Below, piece after piece: positions 1-7,030 of a stretch of DNA of 48,997 nucleotides. This DNA is from Clostridia bacterium. GTDB taxonomy: Bacteria; Bacillota; Clostridia; RGIG6154. A model generated the notes under the pieces. The model searched no databases. It saw only the letters and a program-made list of their open reading frames with translations, and had not been told where the DNA came from. Each line of letters starts with the position of its first letter. Within the stretch, counting starts at the first letter, position 1. A program made the translations under genes and the position numbers. The stretch spans positions 1-48,997 of the forward strand of contig JAGAJK010000017.1 in the NCBI GenBank assembly GCA_017626145.1, given 5' to 3'.

Positions 1-10
1 TACCAGGAGT

Positions 11-38
11 AAAAATGCTTGCTTGCAAGGGCATTTTT
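11..38. terminator. Terminator-like hairpin at the left edge
   Basis: An 8-bp stem (AAAAATGC at 11-18 with GCATTTTT at 31-38) surrounds a GC-containing loop and has A- and T-rich flanks on both strands. This is the form of a bidirectional intrinsic terminator. It lies beyond the 3' end of the minus-strand accessory genes and may terminate them, or a gene outside the window. Confidence 0.5.
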
Positions 39-40
39 AC

Positions 41-121
41 GACGCCGTCAATATTGCAAAATGTACGAAGTACATTGGCGGCAAAGCCGCAAAGACTTGC
101 AACGCAAGGCTTGTTGCATAT
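41..121. repeat. Cloverleaf-like mini-hairpin cluster
   Basis: Three adjacent perfect hairpins (60-76 AATGTAC-gaa-GTACATT style, 78-90 GCGGC-aaa-GCCGC, 96-108 CTTGC-aac-GCAAG) sit inside an imperfect closing stem (ATATTGCAA at 51-59 with TTGCATAT at 114-121). A small GAC-gcc-GTC hairpin at 41-49 precedes it. All loops are three bases. The cluster lies downstream of the AbiTii-type gene, at the opposite end of the accessory genes from the larger palindrome at 3432-3613. Bases 122-206 are AT-rich and show no gene. Function unknown. Confidence 0.6.
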
Positions 122-206
122 ATTATAATTTATGTAAATATTATAAATCGGCAAACTATTCTTTTAAATTGTATGGACTTGACACAAGTAAAAACGTTAT
201 GGTCAA

Positions 207-1208
207 TTATTCTTCTTGCAAAGACAAAATATCTCCAATGCAAACATAAGTATGTATTATACATTGCATTGCATCTCTTTTTGTAATTTCATTATGAACT
301 CCTTTTGATTGAAGATTACTTAAGTACTCTATTCTATCTATCAAGTATACAATGTTACTACCAATAAGACTTTTCGACATTGACCTATCCGTTAAATTCT
401 CTATTACTGCTGAAAGTTTATTAAGATAATGATCCCCACTTACATCTATATCTTTTCCCGATTTAGTCTTGTAGGTTTTTTCGCTATAATTGGGAAAATA
501 TTTATCAAATAATTCTTTAGATATATTTTCAAATAATCTCCTACAAGTCATTAAGGCTTGCGAAAACATTTCCGGATTATCTGAATTTAGTTTATCTTCA
601 ATTGCCTGCAACTTCAACAATGCTGAAGTAGATATTTTAGAAAAATGATTATCAACTGATTCCCTGTATTGAGAAAAAACATCAGCTGTAACATTGCCAA
701 AGGTTAATTCTATTTGCTTTTTCAATGCATAGTCATAGTATTGTGATTTAAGTTTAGATAACTTGGTTTCATTTTCCGAGACTTGTTTCAATAATACTCC
801 TGTTGAACTTGTAACAGACCTAGTCAACGAATCCATTGCCCAGTGTGCATGCTCTCCTGCTGTAGAAACTCCCTCTGTTGTAAAATTATTAATAGCTTTA
901 CTTTGTGTTTCTATTCTTTTTTCCAATTCTGAAGCTAATTCAGTAAATATTATCTTTTCCTTCTTATCATTATAACTACCTCTGCCATTTTTATAAGCAA
1001 TCTCCCATGCTTCATGTTCTATATGTCCATCAGCTTTTCTTGGATATCCAGAATTTTCATATGTTAACCATTCTATAGCCTCAAAATCATTTAAAAGCCT
1101 AGCAATACGCATACAAAGCAGCAACGCTGATGAAACTGCTATTGTCCCAAGTTCAAATCCTTCCAGCACCTTATCGCAGGCTTCCAATGCGTGTTCTATT
1201 TTTGTCAT
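207..1208 (-). CDS. AbiTii-domain protein, putative phage-defence component
   Basis: A 333-residue soluble protein with no signal peptide or membrane segment. The N-terminal ~85 residues resemble the AbiTii domain: a short helical region, then a segment with EAIEWLTYENSGYP (around residues 43-56), matching the family pattern of a Trp/Glu-rich helix ending in GYP. The middle (about 90-200) is helical and charged. The C-terminal part has a Cys-Arg-Arg helix (around residue 225) and an SKGVHNEIT segment close to the end, as in other AbiTii/HEPN-like proteins. AbiTii proteins are predicted, mostly uncharacterised, abortive-infection factors. AAAGGA lies 8 nt before the ATG. It is the last of three co-oriented accessory genes, 93 bp after the nuclease-like gene. 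The family call is by eye; the defence role is inference. Confidence 0.6.
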   Translation of the reverse strand: MTKIEHALEACDKVLEGFELGTIAVSSALLLCMRIARLLNDFEAIEWLTYENSGYPRKADGHIEHEAWEIAYKNGRGSYNDKKEKIIFTELASELEKRIETQSKAINNFTTEGVSTAGEHAHWAMDSLTRSVTSSTGVLLKQVSENETKLSKLKSQYYDYALKKQIELTFGNVTADVFSQYRESVDNHFSKISTSALLKLQAIEDKLNSDNPEMFSQALMTCRRLFENISKELFDKYFPNYSEKTYKTKSGKDIDVSGDHYLNKLSAVIENLTDRSMSKSLIGSNIVYLIDRIEYLSNLQSKGVHNEITKRDAMQCIIHTYVCIGDILSLQEE

Positions 1209-1301
1209 TTGAATTATCCTTTCTATACTTTATCTGTATAATCAACCATCATCTTTGTTAATACAAAATTGTTCTATGTAGATATAAAACAAGTAAGATA
1301 T

Positions 1302-2984
1302 TTATTTTTGCTTACTTCGCTTTTCTCTATAACACTCTGGGCAGCCTCTGCCATTACTCCTATTATTTACTGATGTTTCCCATTCATGGCCTTTATCACA
1401 TATCCACCAATATTTTTTATTGCTGTGTTCGGTGACTTGTGAAGGCAAAACATTTTCATTTTTTGAATAGTTCCATGTTTTTGCAATATCAGGACGCAAT
1501 GTCTCCAAATCATTAAAGCCAGCTAACACCTTTTTCCCTGCACAAATAGGACAACCTTCGCCTCTAATTCTTTTTAAAATAGACTTTGTATAACTATGTC
1601 CTTTTTCACATTTCCAATGCACTACTCTTTCGCCACCACCATATATTTCCGATGGATTGACATCGTTCTTTGTATAGTCCCAATATTTTAGTAATTCTGG
1701 ATATTTTGATGCCAAATCGTTTCCTGCTCTTTTTAAAAGGTTACGATGTTTAGAACAAACGCTACCTTGGGCAATTTTGCTTGGCAACGCCAAATATGAT
1801 CTGTTGCATATTTTACACTTCCAATAAAACCGCTGTCCAGTACCAAGTGTTACCATTTCGGGGGTTATAGTCCCGTTTTTCTCATAATCCCACCTGTCAA
1901 CCAAATCAGGTCTGATAGTGGCAATACTGTTTTCTTTTCGTAAAGCAACATATTGATTTTTAATAGTAATGGCATCTCTTGAACAATCAATATTAATTGA
2001 GTTATCAACACCTAAAACTTCAAAAATATCCTTAACAAGGCAAGTCAAATCGTTGAAAGTGGTTCTTTCATTTATATAAAAATCTGCCTGTTCCTTTTCT
2101 TCGGTATACTTGTATTCTTTTACAACAAATAAGGCTATTCCAATAGATTTAAAGAACTCTTTTTTGAGAGCGTCCTTTTCGGTCTTTTCCTTATGTGAAA
2201 AATAGCCATTATATTCAATACCAACATTTTTTGAAGGAATAAATATATCAATTTCTCGTCCATCAAATATATATCTATTTACCGTATCCTGAAACACTTG
2301 TTTCAGATAAAAATAAATTGCTTGTTCTGGGAAGGATGTTTGGCTTTGCTGTGCACAAATTGGGCATCCTTGTCTATTACTTCTCTGTTTAACTGACATC
2401 AAATAATCATCATGCCCAAGAGGACAAATCCAATACACTTTTTTATTTGAATGAACAGTTACTTCTGTCGGTTTTGCAGTATTTTTTTTGCTCCACTCTG
2501 CTGCTAAATTCGGCAATTGCGACTGCAAATCATTATATCCATCAAGGACTTTTTGTCCTGCACAATAAGGGCATCCAACACCTTTAGTTGTTCGATTGCT
2601 TACATATGATTCATACTCACCGCCACACTTTTTACACTTCCACCAGACCTTTTTATTGCTTGCGAATGTAACTGTTTCGGGAGTGATATCGCCATTTTTT
2701 TCATAATTCCATTCGGTGGCAACTTGAGGATAAAACGTTTCTATATCATTATAACCTTTTAATACTTTTTTACCTGCACAGTAGGAACAACCGTTACCGC
2801 TAACTCTATTCTTTATTTGCGCTTCATAGGAATGTCCTTTTTTGCAAACCCACCATACTTTTGTGCGGCTTCCTTGGGTCAAAATCTGTGGATCGAATCC
2901 CAAATCATTATTCTTTTTCCAGTTCCACTCTGCCATAAGTTGAGCATTATCGCTCACATATCTTTTTTCTTTCTTTTCTGCCAT
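1302..2984 (-). CDS. Six-zinc-ribbon protein with central VSR/PD-(D/E)XK-like nuclease domain
   Basis: A 560-residue protein. It has three treble-clef/zinc-ribbon repeats (about 20-70, 92-141, 163-210), a nuclease-like domain (about 217-290), then three more ribbons (about 365-410, 435-481, 505-551). Each repeat begins with a W-[ND]-[YW]-x-K-N element, has W-x-C-xx-GH or W-x-C-xx-C, and ends in G-C-[PS]-x-C; this is the DUF4379/PF14311 pattern. The central block contains FPEQ, EIDIFIP and GIEYNG followed by SH, the acidic/core pattern of very-short-patch-repair-like restriction folds. The ATG at 2984 has AAAGGAG 9 nt upstream; the in-frame TTG at 2993 abuts the Shine-Dalgarno and is rejected. 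Ribbon 4 is atypical (C-SKH instead of C-P-x-C). Such proteins occur in mobile and defence regions; the substrate is unknown. Confidence 0.75.
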   Translation of the reverse strand: MAEKKEKRYVSDNAQLMAEWNWKKNNDLGFDPQILTQGSRTKVWWVCKKGHSYEAQIKNRVSGNGCSYCAGKKVLKGYNDIETFYPQVATEWNYEKNGDITPETVTFASNKKVWWKCKKCGGEYESYVSNRTTKGVGCPYCAGQKVLDGYNDLQSQLPNLAAEWSKKNTAKPTEVTVHSNKKVYWICPLGHDDYLMSVKQRSNRQGCPICAQQSQTSFPEQAIYFYLKQVFQDTVNRYIFDGREIDIFIPSKNVGIEYNGYFSHKEKTEKDALKKEFFKSIGIALFVVKEYKYTEEKEQADFYINERTTFNDLTCLVKDIFEVLGVDNSINIDCSRDAITIKNQYVALRKENSIATIRPDLVDRWDYEKNGTITPEMVTLGTGQRFYWKCKICNRSYLALPSKIAQGSVCSKHRNLLKRAGNDLASKYPELLKYWDYTKNDVNPSEIYGGGERVVHWKCEKGHSYTKSILKRIRGEGCPICAGKKVLAGFNDLETLRPDIAKTWNYSKNENVLPSQVTEHSNKKYWWICDKGHEWETSVNNRSNGRGCPECYREKRSKQK

Positions 2985-3058
2985 AATACTCAACTCCTTT
3001 TAATTTCATTTTTCAACACTATTTGGCACCATTCAGCATAATTCAACTTTTGTTAAAA

Positions 3059-3412
3059 TTATTGATTGCCCTTTGCAGTATTTATTGATGCAATTAACAG
3101 TTTACGAATCTTACTGCATTTATCATACATATCAGCATATTCTATTTCGGTTATCATTTTTGTTTCTTTAAACAATCCTAACCAATAATCACTTTCATAG
3201 CATTCTTTCAATGCAATCTGAAACTTATTGATGAAATCAGCTTTGCTTGATGCGTAGTTTGCTTCGTGGATATTTGCACCTATGCTCGTTCCACTTCTTA
3301 ACAACTGATTTAACAAAACATTTCCCTTCCGGTTTTCTTTTATATCAGTGCATAAATTAACAATATCAACTGCAAACATTTTTGATAATTCGATAAGTTT
3401 ATTTTCTTTCAT
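3059..3412 (-). CDS. Four-helix-bundle protein (S23 / 23S rRNA intervening-sequence protein family)
   Basis: A 117-residue helical protein of the usual length for the S23/IVP family. It has the family signature: a first helix, NQLLRSGTSIGANIHEA (about residues 35-51; R-S-x-S-I-x-x-N-I-x-E is diagnostic), then KADFINKFQIALKE and a Tyr/Trp-containing third helix with WLGL. The same fold is found in proteins encoded within 23S rRNA intervening sequences and in the Avd accessory protein of diversity-generating retroelements, which bind nucleic acid; no reverse transcriptase is present here. GGAGA precedes the ATG. It is the first gene after the promoter at 3662-3690, and its 5' leader contains the fishbone palindrome at 3432-3613. 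The neighbours suggest a role linked to that structure, but this is inference. Confidence 0.85.
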   Translation of the reverse strand: MKENKLIELSKMFAVDIVNLCTDIKENRKGNVLLNQLLRSGTSIGANIHEANYASSKADFINKFQIALKECYESDYWLGLFKETKMITEIEYADMYDKCSKIRKLLIASINTAKGNQ

Positions 3413-3431
3413 TGCTATTCTCCATTTCTTA

Positions 3432-3613
3432 ATGAATTGACAACTTTATTGTCATGAATTGGCTCCGCCATGAATTCTCGCTATCGCTCCATGAATTGAA
3501 TTGCCTTTTAATGCACCTCCAGTGCAATTCATGAGCCGCAAGGCTCAATTCGTGAAATCACAGATTTCAATTAATGCCGTCAGGCAATTCATTGAGTCTG
3601 CTTTGCAAACTCA
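3432..3613. repeat. Fishbone palindrome: heptamer-linked mini-hairpin array
   Basis: The heptamer ATGAATT occurs at 3432, 3454, 3470 and 3491. Its complement AATTCAT, or a one- to two-base variant, occurs at 3526, 3547, 3569 and 3586, mirror-symmetric about ~3512. The segments between heptamers are themselves small hairpins of unrelated sequence: 3439-3453, 3461-3469, a degenerate one at 3477-3490, 3516-3530 (central), 3533-3546, 3554-3568, 3576-3585 and 3592-3612. Folded, the strand makes one long interrupted stem of heptamer pairs with side hairpins on both sides. Bases 3413-3755 hold no gene. The array lies between the promoter and the start of the four-helix-bundle gene and would be transcribed as its leader. 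Confidence 0.85.
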
Positions 3614-3661
3614 TGTCAAGTCAGGGTAAAAAGTTAAACTGCATTTTTCATTATTTTATTT

Positions 3662-3690
3662 ATTATACCATAAACTTCTGCTACAGACAA
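3662..3690 (-). promoter_or_regulatory. Sigma-A-type promoter for the accessory operon
   Basis: On the minus strand, TTGTCT (3685-3690), a 17-bp spacer and TATAAT (3662-3667). Transcription would start near 3655, run through the fishbone palindrome and reach the four-helix-bundle ATG at 3412, giving a structured leader of about 240 nt. Confidence 0.6.
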
Positions 3691-3722
3691 TATATTTAAA
3701 TTTTATGGGCTGAAATATTATA

Positions 3723-3754
3723 CAAAACGGTCGGCGTCTTTGCCGACCGTTTTG
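3723..3754 (-). terminator. Intrinsic terminator of the PurH-like gene
   Basis: A 12-bp perfect stem (AAAACGGTCGGC with GCCGACCGTTTT) and six-base loop, two bases past the stop codon of the PurH-like gene, ending in TTTT on the minus strand. Confidence 0.85.
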
Positions 3755-3755
3755 G

Positions 3756-5264
3756 TTATGGATTTATTATTTTGACATTTGTCATAAGCATTGAAATTTC
3801 AGCTTCATTGCAGGAGCTTATAAGCTCCTCGTCTTTTGCGGAGCCGCCCGGCTGTATAATCGATGCTATTTTGTTTTCTACACATAATGAAATAACTTCA
3901 TCGTGCTCTATGCTTACATTTGTAGCAAGTATTGCTTTTTCGGATTTATTTCCTGCTGCACTTACAGCATTGTTGCAGGCTGTAATTCTATTTGTCTGAC
4001 CTGTGGAAACACCTACTGTCTGACCGTCTTTGACAACAATAACAGAATCACCTTTTGTATGTCTTATGATTTTCCACGCAAACATAAGGTCTAAAATCTG
4101 TTGCTCGTCAGGCTTAATGTCGGTTACGCACTGACTTTCGTTTACAGTAACGGAAATGTTATTAACATTCCTCATAAGGAGACCGCCCTGTATTTTCATT
4201 ACTTCAAATTTTCTTTCGGTAATATCGCTGGCATAAACATCGTAAGCAAATACACTTAAGCCTTCCTTTGAAGAGCATATATCAAGTGCTTCTTCTTCAT
4301 AAGAAAGAGCCACAACTGCGTGATACGGATTCTTTATAATTTCAAGAGCAATTTTTTTATCAACCTCTCCGCCGAGAACAATTATCGCTCCGTTGCAGGA
4401 AATACTGTCAGTTCTGCTTGCTTTTACGAAAGCATCGTTAAGTTCATCTGCTACAGCAACACCGCATACTGTTGAATGCTTTGATATTATGGCTGCATTC
4501 TGCCCTTTGAATTCCTTTAAAAGCTGCACCGCAAAGTCAATATCACGGTATGTATTGAATGATGCAGAGGGTCCGCACAGCAATTTCATATCGCACAAAC
4601 CCATTGAATCTGAAAGACAGCTTTTATAAAGTGCTGCGGTATGTGCTGAATTTACCTCCTCCGTAAGGTCGGAAACCTTATCATAGGTTGAGTTAAATAT
4701 TTCAGGATAAGCAAAGGTGCTTACCTTGGTTTTCATATAATCTGATATAATAGAATCAAAACGGCAAAGATAATCGATAGCTTTATGACAAAGAGCCAGC
4801 TTGGTATCCTTCGAAACTTCTCCTGAAGCTCTTATTTCCGACAAAACGATTTCATAATCAGCACTGCTTGTTACAGCAACAACGTCATTAACATTTTTAA
4901 CAGCTGAACGAAGTGCAGAGCTTGCGCCGAAATCAAGATTATCCATTACTGAATAAAAGTCCTCATAAACACCGAAAACATTAACCGGATTAAGCATATT
5001 TACCACTACAACATCTACAGGCTCAATACCCTTTTCAAGCAGACTGCTTATCTCGTCCGGATTTGAGCGGTCTACAAGTATTGCTTTATGCAAATTACTG
5101 TCAAAATCGGTATTATGAATTTCAAAAACCGCAACACCGTTTTCTCTTAAATAAACCGCAGTATCTGAATCAGCGATTATTTCGTAGCTGTTTTCCGACA
5201 ATGCCATTACAAATTCAAGAAGTCCGTCTTTGTTTTTGGCACTGATGAAAGCACATTTCTTCAT
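3756..5264 (-). CDS. Degenerate PurH paralogue (AICAR transformylase/IMP cyclohydrolase-like)
   Basis: 502 residues, collinear with bifunctional PurH, which makes IMP from AICAR. The C-terminal half is the clearest match: LMFAWKIIRHTKGD, VKDGQTVGVSTGQTNRI and IIQPGGSAKDEELI. The IMP cyclohydrolase half has lost the GRVKTLHPKIHGG motif, and STGGT has become ADSDT. VNLYPF has become VNMLNP, losing the conserved Tyr, while the Asp and Lys of the IDIGGP..RAAAKN region survive as LDFGAS..RSAVKN. In the transformylase half the RYGENPHQ element is missing. KHxNPCG is KHSTVCG, so the Lys-His pair is kept, and the Asn of the SNA/SNS segment is Asp. It is probably not a normal purine enzyme. It stands alone with its own strong promoter beside sporulation genes, with no other pur gene present. 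AAAGGAAG precedes the ATG. Confidence 0.75.
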   Translation of the reverse strand: MKKCAFISAKNKDGLLEFVMALSENSYEIIADSDTAVYLRENGVAVFEIHNTDFDSNLHKAILVDRSNPDEISSLLEKGIEPVDVVVVNMLNPVNVFGVYEDFYSVMDNLDFGASSALRSAVKNVNDVVAVTSSADYEIVLSEIRASGEVSKDTKLALCHKAIDYLCRFDSIISDYMKTKVSTFAYPEIFNSTYDKVSDLTEEVNSAHTAALYKSCLSDSMGLCDMKLLCGPSASFNTYRDIDFAVQLLKEFKGQNAAIISKHSTVCGVAVADELNDAFVKASRTDSISCNGAIIVLGGEVDKKIALEIIKNPYHAVVALSYEEEALDICSSKEGLSVFAYDVYASDITERKFEVMKIQGGLLMRNVNNISVTVNESQCVTDIKPDEQQILDLMFAWKIIRHTKGDSVIVVKDGQTVGVSTGQTNRITACNNAVSAAGNKSEKAILATNVSIEHDEVISLCVENKIASIIQPGGSAKDEELISSCNEAEISMLMTNVKIINP

Positions 5265-5310
5265 AATCTTCTTCCTTTCATATGAACACAGATACTATTC
5301 ATACACGTTA

Positions 5311-5339
5311 ATTCTACCATATTTATAAGCAGTTGTCAA
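5311..5339 (-). promoter_or_regulatory. Promoter of the PurH-like gene
   Basis: TTGACA (5334-5339), 17-bp spacer and TAGAAT (5311-5316) on the minus strand, about 45 bp before the ATG. This is a near-consensus vegetative promoter, so the gene looks actively expressed despite its degenerate motifs. Confidence 0.7.
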
Positions 5340-5349
5340 ATTTGAAGCA

Positions 5350-5388
5350 GGCGGCTCCTCCTTCTTTGGGGAAAGCCGCCTTGTTTTT
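5350..5388. terminator. GC-rich hairpin between sipL and the PurH-like gene
   Basis: GGCGGCT (5350-5356) pairs with AGCCGCC (5374-5380). The T-tract follows on the plus strand only. On the minus strand, where sipL ends at 5393, the hairpin lacks a good U-tract, so it is an imperfect sipL terminator that may allow read-through. Confidence 0.5.
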
Positions 5389-5392
5389 ATAT

Positions 5393-6943
5393 TTACTTTA
5401 AAGCTGTATCCACTTCAATCTTATGCTTGGGGATAAATAATTTCATACCTTTTTTCAATACATCCGATTCCATTTTATTCAGTGCTTTAACTTTATCTAT
5501 ACTTGTTAAATACTTCTTAGCAACTGACCAGAGGTCGTCGTTTTCCTGAACGAAATATACAGTTATCGATGCATTGTCATTCTGTTTTCCTCTTTCTTCA
5601 AAGGTTATATCGGTTATTAAACCTGTCTCCTTTGTTGTATACACAATACCGCTTACCGATACATTGCACCTGATTTCAATACTACCGTCGGAATTTAATG
5701 TATAGCTTGGGCCTGTAGCTTCACAGAACGCATCACATTCGGTATTTTGTATTGCTGTACTGCAATCTGCAGAATATGAGAAAGGAATAGTTTTTTTCAC
5801 CGTAGTAAGAGGCTGATTTGTGTCGGTACAGATACACAAAGCTTTTACATTTACGTTCCCTTTAAAAACAATCTTGCCGTCGGTAATATTAATGCTTTCA
5901 TTTTCCGCACTTGCCGATACATTAAGAACTGATGATATTTTCGAGCCGTTATCTACCCCTTCTTTTAAGCTTAACTGACCGCTGAAGCTTTTAAGCGGAA
6001 CGCGGAACGGTATGTTTTCACGTTTCATATCGCAAGTACTTGTTATACTGTAGCAATCGTCTACGAGAGTTACTGTATCATTTATGTAGCAATACACTCT
6101 CCCCTTAAGCTCTGTACATATTTCAAAATCACGGATTGCCAGCTGATCACAGGCACATTTCGTACTGCAAACAGATATATCGGTGTAAGAAAAGCTGTCC
6201 TCACGGATTCCGTCAACATCAAATATTTCAGTAAAGGGTGTAACCTTCGTCAGCTGACGTATTTCATCACTTTCAGTTTCTTTGTAAATAATATCTGTGG
6301 TTACTTCACCTTTTACTATTACTTTATTGTTAATAACTCTTACACTTTTATCGCTTATTGAAGAAATGGTATCAAGTATTTCCGAAGCACTTATTTTATC
6401 AATGGGGATTTCAGCACGGTCATTTACTTCAAAAATTTTTTCAAAGTCGGTCTTGGGACTTAAAAAACTGAACTGTGCAAACTTCTTTTCGGTATCGGTG
6501 GATACCAGATCGTAAACTAAAGACAGCTCCTGGCGGTTATATACATCAATATCCACATTAACAACTGATTTTAAAGAAAGCTTTCTGCCATTTAAAATTC
6601 TGCACTCCGAATCCTTAAGGCTGTAATCGAGAGATACCTCCATCCCCGGAGCAGCACCGGGCAGGTCAATAACATCAGTAAATGAGGATGTACATTTTAT
6701 ACTTTCAGTTATATTTTCTTCCGTGCTGTATATTATTTTATAATCCATACTTCCGTAAATAAGAATTCTGTCATTCTGTAATTCCCTGCCTGTTACCTTC
6801 GGCTGTGCATTCAACGACAATATACAGACAGCATCCGGATTCACATCAGGAACTATAACATCACCGTCTACGCTTATATTAGCTTTTGCTGAAACTATAT
6901 GACCGATATAATAAATATCTTTTTTCTTGATTTCTGTATCCAT
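5393..6943 (-). CDS. sipL: SipL-like spore coat morphogenesis protein (DUF3794/SPOCS + LysM)
   Basis: 516 residues, close to the length of C. difficile SipL, the partner of SpoIVA in attaching the coat to the forespore. SPOCS/DUF3794-type beta-rich segments cover roughly residues 20-140, 180-290 and 310-430, each with an alternating I/V pattern and motifs such as KVIVKGEVTTDIIY and GKIVFKGNVNVKALC. The C-terminal ~50 residues are a LysM domain (YFVQENDDLWSVAKKY to KKGMKLFIPK). No signal peptide, as expected for a mother-cell protein. AAAGGACG precedes the ATG. It is divergent from the germinant receptor operon across 87 bp. A sigma-E/K-like -10 lies upstream. Paralogous DUF3794 proteins exist in Clostridia, so identity as SipL itself is likely but unproven. 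Confidence 0.8.
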   Translation of the reverse strand: MDTEIKKKDIYYIGHIVSAKANISVDGDVIVPDVNPDAVCILSLNAQPKVTGRELQNDRILIYGSMDYKIIYSTEENITESIKCTSSFTDVIDLPGAAPGMEVSLDYSLKDSECRILNGRKLSLKSVVNVDIDVYNRQELSLVYDLVSTDTEKKFAQFSFLSPKTDFEKIFEVNDRAEIPIDKISASEILDTISSISDKSVRVINNKVIVKGEVTTDIIYKETESDEIRQLTKVTPFTEIFDVDGIREDSFSYTDISVCSTKCACDQLAIRDFEICTELKGRVYCYINDTVTLVDDCYSITSTCDMKRENIPFRVPLKSFSGQLSLKEGVDNGSKISSVLNVSASAENESINITDGKIVFKGNVNVKALCICTDTNQPLTTVKKTIPFSYSADCSTAIQNTECDAFCEATGPSYTLNSDGSIEIRCNVSVSGIVYTTKETGLITDITFEERGKQNDNASITVYFVQENDDLWSVAKKYLTSIDKVKALNKMESDVLKKGMKLFIPKHKIEVDTALK

Positions 6944-6994
6944 ATTAACGTCCTTTCATACAAATTCTTTATTCAATACTATTCTTTCACACTT

Positions 6995-7022
6995 TATTTT
7001 ATGAATAAATTTCATATTTTGT
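6995..7022 (-). promoter_or_regulatory. Possible sigma-E/sigma-K promoter of sipL
   Basis: On the minus strand, AC (7021-7022), 17 bp, then CATAAAATA (6995-7003), which fits the sigma-K pattern AC-N16/17-CATANNNTA. The region is very AT-rich, so a chance match is possible. Expression in the mother cell would fit the SipL assignment. Confidence 0.3.
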
Positions 7023-7030
7023 AAAACAAT

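Noticed and set aside
19-286. Short plus-strand frames at the left edge
   Set aside because: They cross the hairpin cluster and the end of the AbiTii-type gene, overlap one another and lack ribosome binding sites.
2985-2993. TTG start for the zinc-ribbon nuclease gene
   Set aside because: It directly follows the Shine-Dalgarno with no spacer; the ATG nine bases later is correctly spaced.
3059-3412. Avd of a diversity-generating retroelement
   Set aside because: The fold family is related, but no reverse transcriptase, template repeat or variable repeat is present in the window.
3432-3613. CRISPR array
   Set aside because: The repeated unit is only 7 bp, switches orientation at the centre, and the segments between are self-complementary hairpins of 9-21 bases, not spacers; no cas gene is nearby.
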